From Chloroflexota bacterium (GTDB lineage: Bacteria > Chloroflexota > Dehalococcoidia > UBA2979), in contig CANKAU010000023.1 in the NCBI GenBank assembly GCA_947479915.1, positions 1 through 35,645 on the forward strand: 35,645 nucleotides of DNA, in the 5' to 3' direction. Below the pieces are notes generated by a model that saw only the letters and a program-made list of their open reading frames with translations, was not told where the DNA came from and did not search any database. Positions 1-7,907 of the stretch are shown here, piece by piece. Within the stretch, counting starts at the first letter, position 1. Each line of letters starts with the position of its first letter. The translations under genes were made by a program, and so were the position numbers.

Positions 1-3
1 ATC

Positions 4-24
4 GGTTCCGTCAGAACTCAGGGC
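4..24 (+). repeat. Left terminal inverted repeat
   Basis: It starts GGTTCCGTCAG and ends with CAGGGC at 19-24. The reverse complement of 125-145 matches it at 20 of 21 positions. Confidence 0.7.
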
Positions 25-124
25 CCAGGGCCTAGAAGGCGCCTGAGCCGGTCTTCGTGGCACCGGCGCTCAGATTCGAAACGGGGCTGCTTCTCCTCTC
101 GTTCCTGGCCGAACTCGGCGGCGA

Positions 125-145
125 GCCCTGAGTTCTGACAGAACC
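125..145 (-). repeat. Right terminal inverted repeat
   Basis: Read on the minus strand from 145 it starts GGTTCTGTCAG and continues as the left repeat does. Its inner edge is the GCCCTGAG at 125-132. Confidence 0.7.
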
Positions 146-156
146 CCTGTGAGGGG

Positions 157-1098
157 GTGCCGGCTTTCGGTGGCGGCTGCTGGTACCCGCTCACCGTCCG
201 CCGAATGCTCCTGAATGAGACGTACACCGGCCGAACAATCTATCGACGCACGCGGGCCGACAAAGTACGTGACGTGGCGCGGAACAAGTGGCGTCGGCGG
301 GTGGTCGTGCGCGACGAATCGGAATGGATCGAGGTCGAGGGTGCGACCCCGCTAATCGTGTCTCTGGCGTTGTTCGAGCGTGTCCGTGTGCGGCTTGCCG
401 ATCCTGCGCGAAAAGAGCGCGCGCGCCCATCGCACGAGTACCCGCTGCGGGGCCGTTTGCGCTGTTTGATCTGCGGAGCCGCGATGGTCGGGCAGACGCT
501 GTTACAGGGCCGCTACCAGTACTACAGGTGCCGCCGCAGCTATGCCGGTTCGAAGGCAGACCGGTGCAAGTCGCCATACGTGCGAAAGGAAGCACTGGAG
601 ACGGCGATCCGGGAGGCGCTGGTGGAGGTTCTCGCCGACCCTCATCGAATCCTTGATGAGGCGCGGAGGCTCTCGATGTCGATCCCGGCGGATTCTCGCC
701 GGGGCGCCCTCGATCACGAGATTGGCGAACTCGAAGCGCGGCAGCGGCGGCTCGTGAAACTGTTTACGGCGAATGACCTGCCCGAAGAGATGATCCGCGA
801 AGAAAGCCGCACGCTCTCCGAGCGCCGTAGCCGTCTTGAATCGGAACGGATGCTGCTACCGATGGTGGAGCGTCCCGCGTGGGATTTGAAAGCCCTCGAG
901 TCGCGCATGCCCAGCGTGCTCGCCGCGATTCAGGCGTGGCTGGTGAAGGCCGACGGTGACGATCTCGACTTGTTGTTGCGTGCCGTTGACGTGTCGGCGA
1001 AGGCATCTCGCGAGCGGGTTGAAATCAGCGGCTCGGTGCCAATGATCGACTCATCGGACTACGCGAATTTGGTCACCATTGAACGAACATCGGCATGA
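157..1098 (+). CDS. C-terminal part of a large serine recombinase, 5'-disrupted
   Basis: Large serine recombinases catalyse site-specific integration and excision of phages and integrative elements. What is left here is the end of the 'recombinase' domain (a GVPA..GG.W....VRRML..ETYTGR stretch, the usual linker before the zinc ribbon), a zinc beta-ribbon with CLIC near residue 110 and two further Cys, and a charged coiled-coil segment (about residues 185-235). The N-terminal resolvase domain with its catalytic Ser is absent. The frame is closed by TGA at 136-138 inside the neighbouring inverted-repeat element. The GTG at 157 is only the first possible start, and homology seems to begin at about 150. 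The last 26 bp overlap the end of dnaN on the other strand. It is probably inactive unless the missing half is supplied elsewhere. Confidence 0.8.
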   Translation: MPAFGGGCWYPLTVRRMLLNETYTGRTIYRRTRADKVRDVARNKWRRRVVVRDESEWIEVEGATPLIVSLALFERVRVRLADPARKERARPSHEYPLRGRLRCLICGAAMVGQTLLQGRYQYYRCRRSYAGSKADRCKSPYVRKEALETAIREALVEVLADPHRILDEARRLSMSIPADSRRGALDHEIGELEARQRRLVKLFTANDLPEEMIREESRTLSERRSRLESERMLLPMVERPAWDLKALESRMPSVLAAIQAWLVKADGDDLDLLLRAVDVSAKASRERVEISGSVPMIDSSDYANLVTIERTSA

Positions 1099-2206
1099 CG
1101 ACGTGCACGAAGCGGTCGTTGCCGACGGGGCGGAGGACGCCCGGGCTCGAGGGTGAGCTGGTCTCGATGGCGACGCGGTCGGCGTCCATGACGCCGAGGA
1201 CGTCTGTGAGGTAGCGGCCGTTGAAGGCGATCTTCGCCTCCGCGCCGTTCACCACGGCGTCGATGACGCCTTCGTTGTCGCCGACTTCCTCGGCGCGCGC
1301 GGTGATGACGAGGCGGCCCGGGGATCCACCTTCACCCGGCGTCGCGATGACGCGGACGATGCCGGAGCCGTCGCGAGCGAAGATCGAGGCGATGCGCGTC
1401 TCGCGGGTGAACTCACTCACGCTAACCTCGGTGCGGGTCGCGGAGGTGGCGGGGATGAGCTGGTCGTAGTTCGGGAACGTGCCCTGGATCAGGTTCGCGA
1501 TGAGCTTCGCGTGGCCGACGTCGAACTGAACCTGCGTGCCGGCCTGGTTGAAGGTGATCGTCACGTCGTTCTCGCCGGCCTCGCCGAGGAGGCGACCGAG
1601 TTCGTTCAGCGCGCGCGCGGGCACGATGGCCTGGCGCTCGATCTTCGAGTCGATCTCCATCGTGTGGACGGAGAGGCGGAAGCCGTCCGCAGCGGCGAGG
1701 CGGAGCTTGCCGCCGGCGAAGCCGAAGTGGACGCCGGTGAGCACGGGGCGCGAGTCGTCCGTGGCGGCGGAGAACACGGTCTGCGCGATGCCGGCGCGGA
1801 GGCGCGCGGCGGGGATGGTGATGGAATCGCCGCCGGAGACGACCGGGATCGGCGGGAAGTCGTCCGGGTCCATACCGCCTACGGACGCCGTGTTGCGGGC
1901 GCACGCGAGGCTCACCTGTCGGGAGCGCTCGGCCAGCGTCATCGTGATCTCGTCGTGGGGGAGCGTGCTCACGAAGTCCGCGAGCAGCCGCGAGGGCATC
2001 GTGATCGATCCGGCCTCGCCGATCGTCGCCTTGATCCGGTAGGTGATCGCGATCGTCTCTGCGTCGGTCGCCGACAGGACAATCGCGTCGTCCGCGGCTT
2101 CGAGGAGGACGTGCTGTGTGATCGGCAGCGTCGAGCGCGCCGGGATGGCACGCGAAACCGCGGCGAGGCCCCGGTTCAGGTCTTCCTGCTGGCAGGCGAG
2201 ACGCAT
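1073..2206 (-). CDS. dnaN: DNA polymerase III subunit beta (sliding clamp)
   Basis: The ring-shaped clamp tethers DNA polymerases to DNA. The 377-residue length and the whole pattern fit DnaN: an N-terminal MRLACQQEDL followed by RAIPARSTLPI, a central D.R.VL.G segment (SRPVLTGVHF), and a C-terminal VMPM. ATG 2206 was chosen because it aligns with family N-termini; ATG 2212 and TTG 2224 are in frame upstream, and no clear Shine-Dalgarno separates them. The usual neighbour dnaA is absent; the gene follows hemL and has its own promoter. The protein ends MPMFVQW rather than the common MPM plus two or three residues, and these last codons overlap the convergent recombinase. The extreme 3' end may therefore have been rewritten by integration. 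Confidence 0.96.
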   Translation of the reverse strand: MRLACQQEDLNRGLAAVSRAIPARSTLPITQHVLLEAADDAIVLSATDAETIAITYRIKATIGEAGSITMPSRLLADFVSTLPHDEITMTLAERSRQVSLACARNTASVGGMDPDDFPPIPVVSGGDSITIPAARLRAGIAQTVFSAATDDSRPVLTGVHFGFAGGKLRLAAADGFRLSVHTMEIDSKIERQAIVPARALNELGRLLGEAGENDVTITFNQAGTQVQFDVGHAKLIANLIQGTFPNYDQLIPATSATRTEVSVSEFTRETRIASIFARDGSGIVRVIATPGEGGSPGRLVITARAEEVGDNEGVIDAVVNGAEAKIAFNGRYLTDVLGVMDADRVAIETSSPSSPGVLRPVGNDRFVHVVMPMFVQW

Positions 2207-2244
2207 GCTCATCCGATCACACAATTACACCGATCTTTGTCGGG

Positions 2245-2273
2245 AGTATACGTGTGCGAGCGGCGCGCGGCAA
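2245..2273 (-). promoter_or_regulatory. Sigma-70-type promoter for dnaN
   Basis: On the minus strand a -35 box TTGCCG (2273-2268) is followed after 17 bp by a -10 box TATACT (2250-2245). Transcription would start near 2238, leaving a leader of about 30 nt before the dnaN start. The promoter lies in the 97-bp gap after hemL, so dnaN can be expressed independently of the heme genes. Confidence 0.65.
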
Positions 2274-2303
2274 CGTCGAGGTGACCTGGGCCCCCGGGGC
2301 GGG

Positions 2304-3608
2304 CTACCCCTTCGCGGCGGCGAAGCCGGCGGCTGCGGCCTCGATGGTGCGGTCGACGACGGCTTCGTCGTGGGCCAGCGAGAGGAACCACGCCTCGAAC
2401 TGGCTCGGCGGGAGGTGGACGCCACGGTCGAGCATGGCCGCGTGGAAGCGCGAGAACGCCGCGCGGTCGGCCTTGTCGGCCTCGGTCCAGTTGGACGGGG
2501 CTCGGTCGAGGAAGAACGGGGTGAGCGTGGAGCCGGTGCGCGCGACGGTCAGCGTCAGCCCGACCGACTTCGCGGCGTCCTCCAGCCCGCGCTGCAGGCG
2601 CGCGCCGAGGGCCTCCAGGCGCTCGTAGGCACCCTCGGTCGAGCGGATGGTGGCGAGCGTCGCCTGGCCGGCGGCCATGGCGAGCGGGTTCCCGGACAGC
2701 GTGCCCGCCTGGTAGACGGGGCCGACAGGCGCCATCTGCGACATCAGCTCGCGTCGCCCACCGTACGCACCGACCGGCAGGCCGCCGCCGATGATCTTGC
2801 CGAGGGCGGTGAGGTCCGGCGTGACGCCGAGGAGCCCCTGCGCGCCGCCGTAGGAGGCGCGGAAGCCCGTGATCACCTCGTCAAAGATCAGCAGCGCGCC
2901 CGCCTCGTCGCAGATCGCGCGCAGGCCGGCGAGGAAGCCGGGTGCCGGCGCGACAACGCCCATGTTGCCGGCGATCGGCTCGACGATGATCGCGGCGATG
3001 GTGCCGGGATGCGCGGCGAACTGCGCGCGCACGGCGTCGAGGTCGTTGTACGGCGCAACGAGTGTCTGCGCGGCGTAGGCAGCCGGGACGCCGGGGGAGT
3101 CCGGCAGCGCGAGCGTGGCGACGCCGGAACCGGCGGACACCAGCAGCCCGTCCGAGTGGCCGTGGTAGCAGCCCTCGAACTTCAGGAGCAGGTCGCGACC
3201 GGTCGCGGCGCGGGCGAGGCGGATGGCGCTCATCGCGGCCTCCGTGCCGCTGGAGACGAAGCGCACCATCTCGATCGACGGCACGGCCTCGATCACGCGC
3301 TCGGCGAGCTCGGCCTCTGCCACCGTGGGCGCGCCGAACGAGGTGCCGCGCGGGGCCGCCTCGCGGATCGCCTCGATCACCGCAGGGTGGGCATGGCCGA
3401 GGAGCAGCGGGCCGTACGAGCAGACGTAGTCGATGTACTCGTTGCCGTCGACGTCGCGGATCATCGCGCCGCTCCCGGAGGCCACGACGACGGGCTCGCC
3501 GCCCACGGCCTTGTAGGCGCGGACCGGGGAGTCGACGCCACCGGGCAGCACCTGTCGCGCGCGATCCATGGTCGCCTTCGAGCCGGCGCGATTGGCAGTC
3601 GTGGTCAT
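2304..3608 (-). CDS. hemL: Glutamate-1-semialdehyde 2,1-aminomutase
   Basis: This PLP enzyme converts glutamate-1-semialdehyde to 5-aminolevulinate, the second step of the C5 route that begins with HemA. At 434 residues it has the family length. Visible landmarks are [12 protein letters not shown] near the N-terminus, SSGTEA (119-124), the PLP-aspartate motif FDEVITGFR (242-250) and the Schiff-base lysine K271 in [11 protein letters not shown]. Start ATG 3608 overlaps the stop of the upstream HAD gene by 4 bp (ATGA), which implies coupled translation. It is the last tetrapyrrole gene of the cluster, about 100 bp before dnaN. Nothing is missing from the active site. Confidence 0.97.
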   Translation of the reverse strand: MTTTANRAGSKATMDRARQVLPGGVDSPVRAYKAVGGEPVVVASGSGAMIRDVDGNEYIDYVCSYGPLLLGHAHPAVIEAIREAAPRGTSFGAPTVAEAELAERVIEAVPSIEMVRFVSSGTEAAMSAIRLARAATGRDLLLKFEGCYHGHSDGLLVSAGSGVATLALPDSPGVPAAYAAQTLVAPYNDLDAVRAQFAAHPGTIAAIIVEPIAGNMGVVAPAPGFLAGLRAICDEAGALLIFDEVITGFRASYGGAQGLLGVTPDLTALGKIIGGGLPVGAYGGRRELMSQMAPVGPVYQAGTLSGNPLAMAAGQATLATIRSTEGAYERLEALGARLQRGLEDAAKSVGLTLTVARTGSTLTPFFLDRAPSNWTEADKADRAAFSRFHAAMLDRGVHLPPSQFEAWFLSLAHDEAVVDRTIEAAAAGFAAAKG

Positions 3609-4405
3609 GAGCGTCCTCCACACAAGATCGGAACGAGTTCGGACAACTGGTCGATGATGAGGTCGGGCTGCTTGAGGCGCTCGGGCAGCGGGCGCTCATC
3701 ACGGCGCACCCACGCGCACCGCATGCCCACATTCTGCGCGCCGCCGATGTCGGAGTTGGCGGAGTCGCCGACGTACAGCACCTCGTGCGGCTCGCACGCC
3801 GCGCGCAGGCACAGCCCCTCGAAGATCGCGCGGTGCGGCTTGTACGCGCGCAGCGACTCCGAGGTCTGGATGATCGAGAAGCGCAGCCGCGCGCGCGACA
3901 GGGCGCTCTGCAGGAAGTCCTCGTCGGCGTTGGAGAGCAGCGCGAGGAGGTAGCCCTGCTGCGCGAGCGCCTCCACGGTGTCGTGCGCGTCCGGGTACGG
4001 ATCGACCAGCGACAGCTCGCGGCGCAGGTAGTCCGCGGCCGCCTCGCCGTCGCCGTGCAGGCCGAAGTGCTCGAACGCGACGCCGAACTGGCGACGCCAG
4101 ATCTCGTGCGTGGAGTACCACTGCGGCAGCGGGCCGTTGAGCTCGTGGTCGCTGCCCGCGCCGCCGGCGTTGCGCGCTCGGTCGGCCGCCCAGACGGCGG
4201 CCTGCCCGTACGACCCGACCCACTTCTCGAAGAACGCGTCGATGTCAGTCTCGATGCCCTGTTCCGCGAGGATCACCGAGACGGCGCGGTGGAAGTCCGG
4301 GTTCACAAAGTTGAACAGCGTCCCGTACGCATCGAAGGCGATCGTCTTGATCGTCGATGCGTCGAAGGCGCCGTTCGAGGTGCCCTGGACGGGCGCATCG
4401 CTCAT
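3605..4405 (-). CDS. HAD-superfamily hydrolase (haloacid-dehalogenase-like)
   Basis: The protein has 266 residues with all four HAD motifs: FDAYGTLF with nucleophile D25, LLSNAD (motif II), a lysine in YKPHRAIF (motif III) and [13 protein letters not shown] (motif IV). The residue two after the nucleophile is Tyr rather than the Asp of phosphatases, as in L-2-haloacid dehalogenases and some related HADs of unknown substrate. It is joined to hemB (upstream) and hemL (downstream) by ATGA overlaps, so it is made with the heme enzymes. Its substrate cannot be told from the sequence; detoxification or removal of a phosphorylated or damaged metabolite in this pathway is only a guess. Confidence 0.9.
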   Translation of the reverse strand: MSDAPVQGTSNGAFDASTIKTIAFDAYGTLFNFVNPDFHRAVSVILAEQGIETDIDAFFEKWVGSYGQAAVWAADRARNAGGAGSDHELNGPLPQWYSTHEIWRRQFGVAFEHFGLHGDGEAAADYLRRELSLVDPYPDAHDTVEALAQQGYLLALLSNADEDFLQSALSRARLRFSIIQTSESLRAYKPHRAIFEGLCLRAACEPHEVLYVGDSANSDIGGAQNVGMRCAWVRRDERPLPERLKQPDLIIDQLSELVPILCGGRS

Positions 4406-5415
4406 GCGCGGTCCTCGCGGATCCAGCGGGCGGCGTCCTTCGCGTGGTAGGTGATGATGATCGACGCCCCGGCGCGCGCGATCGCCGTCAGGATCTCGAG
4501 GACGATGCGGCGCTCTTCGATCCAGTTGTTGCCGGCGGCAGCCTTCACCATCGCGTACTCGCCGGAGACGTTGTACGCGGCCAGCGGCAGGTCGGTGTGA
4601 TCGCGCACATCGCGGATCACGTCGAGGTAGGCGAGCGCGGGCTTCACCATGGTGATGTCCGCCCACTCCTCCGTGTCGGCCTGCACCTCGCGGCGCGCCT
4701 CGCGGGCGTTCGCGGGATCCATCTGGTAGCCGCGGCGGTCGCCGAACTGCGGCGTGGAGCCGGCCGCCTCGCGGAACGGGCCGTAGAAACCGGAGGCGTA
4801 CTTCGCGCTGTAAGCCATGATCGGCAGGCTCTCGAAGCCCGCCTCGTCCAGCGCCTCGCGGATCGCACCAATGCGGCCGTCCATCATGTCGGACGGCGCG
4901 ATGATGTCCGCACCGGCCTCCGCGCACGTCACGGCCATGCGCGAGAGCAGCGTCAGCGAGGGGTCGTTGTCGACCTCGCCGGTGGGGGTGAGCAGGCCGC
5001 AGTGGCCGTGGTCGGTGTACTCGCAGAGGCAGACGTCCACGATCACCACGAGGTCGGGGTCGACGCGCTTCAGCTCGCGCACCGCCATCTGGACGATGCC
5101 GTCCGGCGCGTAGGCCTCGGTGCCCTCGGGGTCCTTGTCCGCCGGCAGGCCGAAGAGCAGGACGGCGCGCACGCCGACCTCGCGCAGTTCGCGCGCCTCG
5201 CGCTCCATCTGGTCGAGGGAGAGCTGGTACTGGCCGGGCATGGAGTCGATGGGCGTACGGACGTTGGTCCCGTGCGTCACGAACATCGGGTAGATGAACT
5301 GCGCGGGGTCGAGGCGCGTCTCGCGCACCAGCGACCGGAGCGTCTCCGTGCTACGCGTGCGGCGGGTGCGCGTGAACTTGCCCGTCTGAATGGCGTTTCG
5401 GGTGATCGCGACCAT
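4402..5415 (-). CDS. hemB: Delta-aminolevulinic acid dehydratase (porphobilinogen synthase)
   Basis: HemB condenses two 5-aminolevulinate molecules to porphobilinogen. The 337-residue protein carries the zinc-type metal site DVCLCEYTDHGHCG (C129, C131, C139), rather than the Asp-rich magnesium type, and both active-site lysines (K205 in YSAKYASGFYGPFR and the Schiff-base K258 in MVKPALAYLD). Start ATG 5415 has AGGAGG 7 nt upstream and lies 10 bp after the cobA/hemD stop. The gene overlaps the following HAD gene by ATGA. It is a canonical member of the family. Confidence 0.97.
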   Translation of the reverse strand: MVAITRNAIQTGKFTRTRRTRSTETLRSLVRETRLDPAQFIYPMFVTHGTNVRTPIDSMPGQYQLSLDQMEREARELREVGVRAVLLFGLPADKDPEGTEAYAPDGIVQMAVRELKRVDPDLVVIVDVCLCEYTDHGHCGLLTPTGEVDNDPSLTLLSRMAVTCAEAGADIIAPSDMMDGRIGAIREALDEAGFESLPIMAYSAKYASGFYGPFREAAGSTPQFGDRRGYQMDPANAREARREVQADTEEWADITMVKPALAYLDVIRDVRDHTDLPLAAYNVSGEYAMVKAAAGNNWIEERRIVLEILTAIARAGASIIITYHAKDAARWIREDRA

Positions 5416-5425
5416 CGGGAGCCTC

Positions 5426-6982
5426 CTACTGGCCCAGCGTGTCGGCCGAGGTCGAGTGTAGATACGCGCGGAGCGCAGCCACCATCCCCTCGATCGTGTG
5501 ATCCTCGGCGACCACGTGGGGCGATAGCCCCAGCTCGCGCGCCGTCTCCGCGACGATCGGCCCAATGCACACGACCGTCGCGCTCTGGAGCGCCGACAGG
5601 TCGCCGCCGAGCAGCGTCGCCAGGTTCTTCACCGTGGAAGACGAGGTGAACGTCACCACGTCGATCTCTCCGTTGCGAACCGCTGCCAGCGCCTCTGCGG
5701 GCGCCGCGGCGGGGGTTCCCGCGAGGTACAACGTCAGCTCATCGACGATAGCGCCCGCGGCGCGCAGGCCGTCCGGGATGACGTCGCGCGCGCCCTCGGC
5801 CCGAGGCAGCAGCACGCGGGTGCCGTTCATGGTGCCGGTGGCAATCATCGTCGTCAGGACGCCTTCGCCGACTGCGTCGACAGCGACCACGTCGGCGCGC
5901 ATGCCGCGCGACTCCAGCGCGCGCTGGGTGCCCGGGCCGATCGCGGCGATGCTGCAGCCGTTCAGCGAGCGGATGTCGCCGCCGGCTTCCCACAGCACCT
6001 CCAGGAACGTGTCCACCGCGTTGGCGGAGGTGAACACCGTCCAGCAGTACTCGTGCGCTTCCAGGCGCTCGCGCGTCTCCATCACGGCGACCGGGTCGAC
6101 GCGGCGCTCCAGCTCGAGCGCGGGCAGCACGACGGGCCAGGCGCCCTCCGCGCGGAGCACCTCGACCAGCGTCGAGGACTGCGCGCGGGTGCGCGTCACC
6201 AGCACGCGCTTCCCCGCGAGGGGCGCGAGGCGGCGCGGGTCGAGCAGCGGCTGCAGCCCGGCGACGTCGCCGACGACGAACAGCGCCGGCGCGGCGATGC
6301 CCTGCGCGCGGGCGACCTCGGCGATCGTCGCGAGCGTGCCGGTGGCGACGCGCTGGCGCGGCGTGCTCGCCTCCTGCACGAGCGCCGCAGGCGTCGAGGC
6401 GGGACGGCCGCCCGCGATCAGCGCGGACGCGATCCCGTCCAGCCGGCCGACCCCCATCAGGATCACCAGCGTGTCCACGGCCGTCGCCAGACGCTCCCAG
6501 TGGACACCGACCTCGGGCTTGGTCGGGTCCTCGTGCCCGGTGATGACGGCGAACGAGGTCGCGACGGCGCGGTAGGTCACCGGGATGCCGCCGGCGGCGA
6601 GGCCGCCGATGGCGGAGGTGACACCGGGGATGACAGTGCAGGGGATGCCGGCGTCCGCGAGCGCCGTCGCTTCCTCGCCGCCGCGCGCGAACACATACGG
6701 GTCGCCGCCCTTGAGGCGGACCACGCGCTTGCCCGCGCCGCCGTGCTCCAGCAAGAGGGCCGTGATCTCGTCCTGCGTCAGTGTGTGGTTGTCGGCAGCC
6801 TTGCCCGCGTCGATGAGTAACGCGCCCTCGGCGCACTCGCCCATCAGCTCGCCGGTGCCGAGGCGGTCGTAGACGACGACCTCCGCGCGACGCAGCGCGG
6901 CGAGGCCCGCCACCGTGATGTAGCCGGGATTGCCGGGGCCGGCGCCGACGAGCCAGACGTGTCCGAGCGTATCGTTAGCCAA
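5426..6982 (-). CDS. cobA-hemD: Uroporphyrinogen-III C-methyltransferase / uroporphyrinogen-III synthase fusion
   Basis: This 518-residue fusion closes the tetrapyrrole ring (HemD) and then methylates it twice with SAM to precorrin-2 (CobA/SUMT). Residues 1 to about 250 are the methyltransferase: GAGPGNPGY near the N-terminus, RLKGGDPYVFARGGEE, and VIPGVTSAIGG. From about residue 255 (PLAGKRVLVTRTRAQ) the two-lobed HemD domain follows, with FTSANAVDTFLE and VTFTSSSTVKNL. The start is TTG 6982, preceded by GGGAGG at a good distance and overlapping the end of hemC by 8 bp; the open frame continues further upstream only as a shadow of hemC. Such fusions occur in several bacterial phyla. Coupling SUMT to HemD favours flow into siroheme. 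Confidence 0.95.
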   Translation of the reverse strand: MANDTLGHVWLVGAGPGNPGYITVAGLAALRRAEVVVYDRLGTGELMGECAEGALLIDAGKAADNHTLTQDEITALLLEHGGAGKRVVRLKGGDPYVFARGGEEATALADAGIPCTVIPGVTSAIGGLAAGGIPVTYRAVATSFAVITGHEDPTKPEVGVHWERLATAVDTLVILMGVGRLDGIASALIAGGRPASTPAALVQEASTPRQRVATGTLATIAEVARAQGIAAPALFVVGDVAGLQPLLDPRRLAPLAGKRVLVTRTRAQSSTLVEVLRAEGAWPVVLPALELERRVDPVAVMETRERLEAHEYCWTVFTSANAVDTFLEVLWEAGGDIRSLNGCSIAAIGPGTQRALESRGMRADVVAVDAVGEGVLTTMIATGTMNGTRVLLPRAEGARDVIPDGLRAAGAIVDELTLYLAGTPAAAPAEALAAVRNGEIDVVTFTSSSTVKNLATLLGGDLSALQSATVVCIGPIVAETARELGLSPHVVAEDHTIEGMVAALRAYLHSTSADTLGQ

Positions 6983-7907
6983 GCCGTCCGCCTCCCGCGC
7001 CCTCGTAGCCTTCGCGCAGCCGATCGCCGAGGCCCCGTCCGAGGCGCTCCGCGTCGCGCGCGCTGCCCGCGCCCTCGCCGAAGACCGGCGTCTCGCCCTC
7101 GACGTCTCCGCCGAGCATCGCACGCAGCGTGAGCAGGTCGCCGTCGAGCTCGGCGTACGCCCCAACGGCGAGGTTGCATCCCGCGCCCAGCGCCGCCAGC
7201 ACGCCGCGCTCCGCCGTGACGGCGGCACGCGTTGCTGCGTGGTCGATCTGCGCGAGGATCGCGCGCGTCGCCTCGTCGTCGGTGCGGCACTCGATTGCGA
7301 TCGCGCCCTGTCCCGGCGACGGCAGGAACTCGCGCGCCTCAAAGATCTGCGTGGCCTCATCGAGCCTGCCGAGGCGGGCGAGGCCGGCGGCGGCAAGCAG
7401 GATGCCGTCGTAGTCGCCGGCCGCGAGCTTCGCCAGGCGCGTGTCCACGTTGCCGCGGATCTCGACGGGGACGAGGTCCGGTCGGATCGCGCGGATCAGC
7501 GCGATGCGTCGGCTGGCGCTCGTGCCGACGCGCGCACCCTCAGGCAGCGCGGCGAGGCGGCGGCCGTTGCTGCCGATGAACGCGTCCCGCGGGTCGGCGC
7601 GCTCGAGGATCGCGGCGATCGTCAGACCCTCGACGGGCGTCGTCGGCACGTCCTTCAGCGAGTGCACGGCAATGTCCGCGCGGCCTTCGAGGACCGCCTC
7701 GCGCACGGCGGCGGCGAAGACGCCCTGCCCGCCGAGCTGCGTCAGCGGCGTCACGCGGTCACGGTCGCCCTGCGTCGTGATCTCGATCACGGGCACGTCC
7801 ACGCGTGAATCGACCGCCTGCAGGGCGGTCGTCGCGAGGGCTACCTGCGCGAGAGCCAGCGCTGAGCCGCGCGTCGCGCAGCGCAGCGTGAGAGTAGACG
7901 CGGTCAT
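6975..7907 (-). CDS. hemC: Hydroxymethylbilane synthase (porphobilinogen deaminase)
   Basis: HemC polymerises four porphobilinogens to hydroxymethylbilane on a covalently bound dipyrromethane cofactor. The 310-residue protein has the N-terminal CATRGSALALAQ, the HSLKDVPT motif with the catalytic Asp (D86), the basic cofactor-binding GTSASRR and RGNVDTRL segments, and the cofactor cysteine C244 in GAGCN. Start ATG 7907 overlaps the hemA stop (ATGA). The following cobA/hemD begins inside its last codons. A normal member of the family. Confidence 0.97.
   Translation of the reverse strand: MTASTLTLRCATRGSALALAQVALATTALQAVDSRVDVPVIEITTQGDRDRVTPLTQLGGQGVFAAAVREAVLEGRADIAVHSLKDVPTTPVEGLTIAAILERADPRDAFIGSNGRRLAALPEGARVGTSASRRIALIRAIRPDLVPVEIRGNVDTRLAKLAAGDYDGILLAAAGLARLGRLDEATQIFEAREFLPSPGQGAIAIECRTDDEATRAILAQIDHAATRAAVTAERGVLAALGAGCNLAVGAYAELDGDLLTLRAMLGGDVEGETPVFGEGAGSARDAERLGRGLGDRLREGYEGAGGGRLG

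Larger units (their letters stand above)
4..145. mobile_element. 142-bp MITE-like element with 21-bp terminal inverted repeats
   Basis: Positions 4-24 and 125-145 are inverted copies of one 21-bp sequence with a single mismatch (C at 9 against A at 140). The 100 bp between them hold no convincing gene, so this looks like a non-autonomous insertion (MITE-like) or a solo pair of insertion-sequence ends. It lies immediately before the point where recombinase homology begins (about 150), and its right end puts an in-frame TGA (136-138) upstream of that frame. The left flank is only 3 bases long, so no target-site duplication can be judged. The family is not identified. Confidence 0.6.

Noticed and set aside
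1-156. Small minus-strand open frame over the left element
   Set aside because: It has no motif or ribosome-binding site, and it runs through both the inverted-repeat element and the recombinase.
2043-3953. Long open frame on the plus strand antisense to dnaN and hemL
   Set aside because: It is a high-GC shadow of dnaN and hemL, both with clear family motifs; its composition is Arg/Gly/Ala-rich without any recognisable domain.
6983-7396. N-terminal extension of cobA/hemD into hemC
   Set aside because: The extension is Arg/Ser-rich and lies in the shadow of hemC; TTG 6982 with a good ribosome-binding site gives the family N-terminus.
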